From contig NZ_JAUTDR010000002.1 of NCBI RefSeq assembly GCF_030649675.1, positions 1 through 64,000 of the forward strand: a stretch of 64,000 bases of DNA, written 5' to 3'. Both the position numbers and the translations under genes were made by a program. Source of the DNA: Haliea sp. E1-2-M8. GTDB lineage: Bacteria; Pseudomonadota; Gammaproteobacteria; Pseudomonadales; Halieaceae. This document shows positions 60,299 to 64,000 of the stretch, one piece after another. The notes beneath the pieces were generated by a model that saw nothing but the letters and a program-made list of their open reading frames with translations, was not told the origin of the DNA and did not search any database. Position 1 is the stretch's first letter, and each line of letters opens with the position of its first letter.

Positions 60299-60313
60299 TT
60301 GAACATTATTCAA
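60299..60313. promoter_or_regulatory. Palindromic operator 2 in SDR/TetR divergent spacer
   Basis: TTGAA-CATTA-TTCAA is a perfect five-base inverted repeat with a 5-base spacer, 15 bases beyond operator 1. The two sites share the half-site TTGAA and could bind two TetR dimers. Confidence 0.6.
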
Positions 60314-60383
60314 CTTATTTCCGATGCCTTTCACGCACAAAGTGCATGACCGCGAACGGGCTTAGCTGCTAAAGTTTTGCGCC

Positions 60384-61028
60384 ATGAAAAACGCCTCTGC
60401 GAAAGCAACCACCGACAGCCCCTCGCCCACGAAGGCCGAGCCGGCCCCACGCCGCGACAGCCGCGGCGAGAAGCGCCGCCGCCGTATTTACAAGTCCCTT
60501 CACGACTGCATCATCAACAAGGGCTATGTGAAAACCACCCTCGCCGATATCGCCGAGGGCGCGGGCATGACTGCCAGCCACCTGCTGTATTATTTCAATG
60601 GCAAGGAGGCGATTCTTGAACAGTATTTCGCCAACGTCTCGGTGCGGTTCCTGGAAAAAATTGAGTCGTTCTCGGAACACCCGCCGCAGCAGCAGGTGCA
60701 GCTACTGGCGAACTTCTGGTTCCGGGGAGAGACCAGCACCCGACTCGAGATCGGGTTCATGCTGGAATGTTTCGGGGCGGCGGTAAACGATGACGTACTG
60801 CGTGTCACCAAGGCGGATTTTGACAGCCGCTGCAAGGCACACCTGGTGGAAATATTCCTCGCCGCACCCGCACTGGTGCTCGACGACGCCGGCGATTCGG
60901 CAGAGATAGCCTACTCGATGATGATAGGCCTGCGCTCCGCCGTGTATTTCGATGAAGATATCAGCCTGGAGCGCGCGCACGGCCTGTTCACGAATGCCGT
61001 GAACAGGATGTGCGGTTTCGGGGTCTAG
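60384..61028 (+). CDS. TetR-family transcriptional regulator
   Basis: A 214-residue regulator. A long basic N-terminal arm (residues 1-32) precedes the helix-turn-helix (TTLADIAEGAGMTASHLLYYFNGKEAIL, about 51-78). The C-terminal ligand domain (about 90-214) is not recognised. It is divergent from the SDR-led catabolic operon and very likely autoregulates from the palindromes at 60267-60313, with a pathway compound or its CoA ester as inducer. Its stop overlaps the convergent oxidoreductase stop within CTAG. Confidence 0.9.
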   Translation: MKNASAKATTDSPSPTKAEPAPRRDSRGEKRRRRIYKSLHDCIINKGYVKTTLADIAEGAGMTASHLLYYFNGKEAILEQYFANVSVRFLEKIESFSEHPPQQQVQLLANFWFRGETSTRLEIGFMLECFGAAVNDDVLRVTKADFDSRCKAHLVEIFLAAPALVLDDAGDSAEIAYSMMIGLRSAVYFDEDISLERAHGLFTNAVNRMCGFGV

Positions 61029-62026
61029 CGCAGGCGCGGCAACACCTTTTCCGCAATGTAGCGCAGGCGCTTGTTGCCGGACTCCAGCGGTTCACCCGGG
61101 AATTGCGCCCAGAAGTGTATGTCGCTGATCATCGGATAATCGCGCACCAGTTTGCTGAGATTTGCCACCGCCATCTCGGCGTCCCACAGTTCGTAGAGGC
61201 CGTTTTCGATCGCGGTGGAAACATCGTCAAACAGGGTCGCCTGCTCGGGCGGGCCGAACGCACCCCACTTGATGTACTCGTTGGTCTGGTAGAGGATATG
61301 TTCGCCGATGCGCTGCGCTTCCGCTTCCGGGTCTTCCGCGATAATCGCCCAGCAGCCAAGCACCACGTTGCCCTGCTCCAGGGTCTTGCCCTGGTTGAGC
61401 AGCGCCTCACAGTAGCTGTCGATACCCAGGCCACCGGTGCAGAGGAACCCGTCCGCAATCCGCGCCGCTCTATCGATTGCCGGTGGCGCCATGCCGCCCA
61501 GCAATATTTTCGGCGCGTGCACCGGCGCCGGCGTAACGCTCAGGTCTCCCACCGTGAAACGCTTGCCGCTGAAGTTTACCGGCTTGCCCGACCAGCTGCG
61601 GCGGATCACCTCAATGCCTTCTTCCACCAGGCTGGGACGGTGTGACAATTTTCGCTCGAACTGGTCGAACTCCAGCTGCCGATAACCAATGCCCACGCCA
61701 AGGTCAAAGCGGCCGCCACTGAGTAGCGACACCGTAGCGCAGTCTTCCGCCATCCGCACCGGATCGTGCAGCGGCAGCAGCATGAGGTTGGTGCCGATGT
61801 GCATATTTTGGGTCCGCGCAGCGATCGCCGCGGCGAGCACCAGCGGGGAAGGCGTGTAGCCGTCATCGCAGAAATGGTGCTCGGTGAGCCAGGCCGAATT
61901 GAAGCCCAGCTCCTCGGCGGCGGCAATCTGGTTGAGACGGCTGGCGTAGAACTGCTCGAAATCCTCGCGCCAGGGAGCCGGATTGCGGAAGTCGTACCAC
62001 AGACCGTAGTTTACTGATGATGTCAT
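61025..62026 (-). CDS. Luciferase-like (LLM) flavin-dependent oxidoreductase
   Basis: A 333-residue TIM-barrel flavoprotein of the bacterial luciferase class: NSAWLTEHHFCDDGYTPSPLVLAAAIAART (about residues 43-72), HDPVRMAEDCATVSLLSGGRFDLGVGIGY (about 91-119) and ILLGGMAPPAIDRAARIADG (about 178-197) are family signatures. It may be an FMN-dependent monooxygenase or an F420-type reductase; the flavin reductase partner is not visible here. It is the last gene of a small minus-strand operon with the hydrolase and the second TetR. Its stop codon overlaps that of the convergent TetR gene. Confidence 0.88.
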   Translation of the reverse strand: MTSSVNYGLWYDFRNPAPWREDFEQFYASRLNQIAAAEELGFNSAWLTEHHFCDDGYTPSPLVLAAAIAARTQNMHIGTNLMLLPLHDPVRMAEDCATVSLLSGGRFDLGVGIGYRQLEFDQFERKLSHRPSLVEEGIEVIRRSWSGKPVNFSGKRFTVGDLSVTPAPVHAPKILLGGMAPPAIDRAARIADGFLCTGGLGIDSYCEALLNQGKTLEQGNVVLGCWAIIAEDPEAEAQRIGEHILYQTNEYIKWGAFGPPEQATLFDDVSTAIENGLYELWDAEMAVANLSKLVRDYPMISDIHFWAQFPGEPLESGNKRLRYIAEKVLPRLR

Positions 62027-62044
62027 GGTCGGATTCTCCAGCGC

Positions 62045-62851
62045 TCAGGCAATGTCGGCAAGAAAGGCGAGCAGGTCGCGGTTATAGCGTTCCGCGACTT
62101 CGACAAAGGGTGCGTGGCCAACCCCCTCGTATTCGACTACCCGGGCATTGGCGTTGTGCTCGCCAACCCAACGGCAGATCTCCGGAGCGACAAACACATC
62201 AGCGCTGCCGACAAAGGAAATGATCGGCACGCCCAGGGCAGCCAACTGCTGCCGCTGGTCAAGCTGCGCCAGCTGGCCCAGGGTTACGTGCGCCATGGGC
62301 GAAGACTCGCAGAACACCTGCCACATCCAGTTGACCAGCGGCTCCCCGACATCCTTTGCGCATACCGCCTGCGACAAACCCGCGAGGAAGCCGATGCGGT
62401 CCGCCTGCAGCGCCGCTACCGTCCCCGCCATATCCTCGTCGGTGCCCCCGGCCTGGAAGTCTGGCTTTTGCGTGTAGATCGGGGTGGCGCCGCCGGTAAG
62501 GGCCAGACCAGTGCAGCGCTTGCCGAGCCGGTCTGCCGCCTCCACCGCTACTGCGCCGCCCAGGGACCAGCCATTCAGCACCACCGAGTCCAGGCCCAGC
62601 TCGGCGACCAGGGCCACAACATCGCCCGCAATCGCCAGGATACCCATGTCGGCAAAGTCCTTGTCGGAGCGCCCGCAGCCGCGATGATCGATCATCACTA
62701 CCCGGTGGCCCGCAGCCAGCAGCGCCGGCAGGGTATTGTCCCAGGCTCGGCAACTAAAGCCCCAGCCGTGGATCAGCAGCACTGCGCTGTTGCCGCTGCC
62801 ATAGTCCTCATAGTAGACATTCTTGCCACAATCGGTCGTCAGGTAGGCCAT
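62045..62851 (-). CDS. Alpha/beta hydrolase
   Basis: A 268-residue hydrolase. LLIHGWGFSCRAW (about residues 24-36) is the oxyanion loop, GWSLGGAVA (Ser about 96) the nucleophile elbow, FVGSADVFVAPE the Asp region and GVGHAPFVE the catalytic His. It fits the BioH/meta-cleavage-hydrolase type. Substrate is likely an ester or ring-cleavage product of the pathway. It sits 4 bases after the TetR gene stop and 18 bases before the oxidoreductase gene, so the three form one operon. Confidence 0.9.
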   Translation of the reverse strand: MAYLTTDCGKNVYYEDYGSGNSAVLLIHGWGFSCRAWDNTLPALLAAGHRVVMIDHRGCGRSDKDFADMGILAIAGDVVALVAELGLDSVVLNGWSLGGAVAVEAADRLGKRCTGLALTGGATPIYTQKPDFQAGGTDEDMAGTVAALQADRIGFLAGLSQAVCAKDVGEPLVNWMWQVFCESSPMAHVTLGQLAQLDQRQQLAALGVPIISFVGSADVFVAPEICRWVGEHNANARVVEYEGVGHAPFVEVAERYNRDLLAFLADIA

Positions 62852-62855
62852 AGTC

Positions 62856-63500
62856 TTATTCCCTCTTGCTGAGAAGCCGTTTTATGTTGGCTTCGTAGTC
62901 GTTGAAGATCGCCGGCAGATCCAGGGCGTCGGCGTTGACCAGCCACTGGTAAATGATTCCGAAGATAAACGCGTTGAACTGCACCGAGAACTGTTCCGGG
63001 TTGATGACGGGGTCGATCTCACCCGCCTCGATACCTCCGCGCACCCAACGGGCAGCGTCCTCACGATAGACACGGTGATGGTCCGCAAGCTTGCTGCGAA
63101 TTCTGGAGTCATGCCCCAGAGACTCGTACCAGAGGATGTACATGGCGCGCATGTAGTTCGCTTCGGCGGTGAGGAAGTCGCGCAGCGCGTCCAGCGCCGC
63201 CAGCACTGCCTCAACCCCGGTCTTGCCGCCCACATAGCTGGTGAGGTGCTGCTTCCAGCGCCCGTCAAAGCGCACAAACAGCTTGTTCAGGAAGCCCTCC
63301 TTGGAGCCGAAGCGCGAGTGCGCCAGACCGCGGCTGTAGCCCGCCAGCTCCCCGATTTCTTTCAGGGTCGTGCGCTCGGTGCCGCGCTCGATGATCAACT
63401 GAATGGCAGCCTCAAACATGCGCTTGTCCGATAACGCTGTCCGTTCTGCCTGGGTCCTGCGCCGGGCGGACACCTCTGGCGGCTTTGCCTGTGCTCTCAT
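62856..63500 (-). CDS. TetR-family transcriptional regulator
   Basis: A 214-residue regulator with a basic arm and a helix-turn-helix (TTLKEIGELAGYSRGLAHSRFGSKEGFL, about residues 45-72). The ligand domain has a TetR_C-like helix pattern. The ATG at 63500 has GGGGAG eight bases upstream; a TTG at 63503 is less likely. It precedes the hydrolase and oxidoreductase genes and probably controls them or the whole island. It could also bind the 27-bp element found at 40554 and 47950; that is untested. Confidence 0.9.
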   Translation of the reverse strand: MRAQAKPPEVSARRRTQAERTALSDKRMFEAAIQLIIERGTERTTLKEIGELAGYSRGLAHSRFGSKEGFLNKLFVRFDGRWKQHLTSYVGGKTGVEAVLAALDALRDFLTAEANYMRAMYILWYESLGHDSRIRSKLADHHRVYREDAARWVRGGIEAGEIDPVINPEQFSVQFNAFIFGIIYQWLVNADALDLPAIFNDYEANIKRLLSKRE

Positions 63501-63543
63501 CAACTTTTCTCCCCGATGGCAACCTTCAGGGCAAAGGTTGCAC

Positions 63544-64000
63544 CTATTTTATCGTTTCGATGTTGAACTCTCCGGCGACATGCTGGAGACGCAACAGTTT
63601 CTTGTCTATTTTGCCGACACTGGTCTTCGGTATCGCGGCGACAAACGCCCAGTGTTCCGGAATCCAGAATTTCGCCACCCGGTCACGCAGATACGCGCGC
63701 AGCTCCGCCGCGCTGATCTCGCTGTCGGTCACCAGTATTGCCAGAGGCCGTTCCTGCCAGCGCTCGTCATCGGTGGCGATCACCGCCACCTCCACCACGG
63801 AGGGATGGGCCAGTAGCGCGTTTTCCAGATCGACCGAGGAAATCCACTCACCCCCGGACTTGATCACATCCTTGGTTCGGTCCGTCAACTGGACAAAGTG
63901 CTTTTCATCGATATGGCCGACATCGCCCGTGCGCAGCCAGCCATCGGCGGTAAAGGAGTCAGGGGCGCTGTCCTTGTGGTAGGCGCCCGTGACCCAGGGT
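63544..64000 (-). CDS. Acyl-CoA synthetase, C-terminal part (5' end outside window)
   Basis: The frame is open to the window edge; 151 codons are visible. It reads GAYHKDSAPDSFTADGWLRTGDVGHID, then DRTKDVIKSGGEWISSVDLE and FVAAIPKTSVGKIDKK, which are the A7-A10 motifs of AMP-forming fatty-acid or aryl CoA ligases, with the conserved C-terminal Lys. It is the second CoA ligase of the island. It lies 43 bases upstream of the TetR gene and could be co-transcribed with it. Confidence 0.93.
   Translation of the reverse strand, partial: PWVTGAYHKDSAPDSFTADGWLRTGDVGHIDEKHFVQLTDRTKDVIKSGGEWISSVDLENALLAHPSVVEVAVIATDDERWQERPLAILVTDSEISAAELRAYLRDRVAKFWIPEHWAFVAAIPKTSVGKIDKKLLRLQHVAGEFNIETIK

Overview
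The window looks like a chromosomal segment of a marine, probably gammaproteobacterial organism (a Cellvibrionales/Halieaceae-type bacterium is my best guess, from the mix of an XrtA-type exopolysaccharide locus, TonB receptors, PQQ dehydrogenases and CoA-dependent catabolism; this is inference, there is no rRNA or other marker here). No tRNA, rRNA, CRISPR array or intact transposase was seen.

Region 1 (1-1772) is the 5' part of a large secreted FG-GAP/VCBS-repeat protein whose domains are joined by Pro-Glu linkers. Region 2 (about 1.9-10.9 kb) is an AT-richer accessory block of a methyltransferase, glycosyltransferases and three different sulfotransferases on mixed strands. Diverged copies of one 49-bp sequence lie near both of its ends.

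Region 3 (10.8-38.4 kb) is a long exopolysaccharide locus. Twenty-one genes run on the minus strand from 34740 down to 10829: UDP-sugar epimerase and dehydrogenase, the XrtA-type AAA ATPase, the outer-membrane export lipoprotein, the chain-length protein, the tyrosine autokinase, an outer-membrane beta-barrel, a beta-helix protein, a FemAB-like acyltransferase, two deacetylases, a Wzy/ligase-type polymerase, a CapK-like adenylating enzyme, several glycosyltransferases and a PglK-type ABC transporter. The prsK/prsR sensor kinase and sigma54 activator diverge from it at 34926-38410. No exosortase, asparagine-synthase-type amidotransferase or PEP-CTERM substrate is seen. The initiating sugar transferase survives only as a C-terminal scrap (39928-40047), and a short prsK-like scrap lies at 32281. 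The locus therefore seems to be a reduced, exosortase-free derivative whose polymer may be sulfated, deacetylated and rich in hexosaminuronic acid.

Region 4 (38.4-40.5 kb) holds a low-molecular-weight tyrosine phosphatase, a periplasmic serine protease and a small membrane protein.

Region 5 (40.6-64 kb) is a catabolic island. It has two PQQ/haem c dehydrogenases, three SDRs, three SnoaL-like proteins, two TonB receptors, a GST-like protein, a Rieske oxygenase, two acyl-CoA synthetases, a thiolase-like protein with DUF35 and two MaoC/FAS1-type hydratases, a luciferase-like oxidoreductase, an alpha/beta hydrolase and two TetR regulators. The gene set fits uptake, oxidation, CoA activation and retro-aldol side-chain shortening of a hydrophobic compound such as a sterol, terpenoid or aromatic; the substrate cannot be read from the sequence. 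Two distant operons in this island share a 27-bp upstream element (40554 and 47950), and the divergent SDR/TetR promoter carries paired TTGAA-type palindromes.
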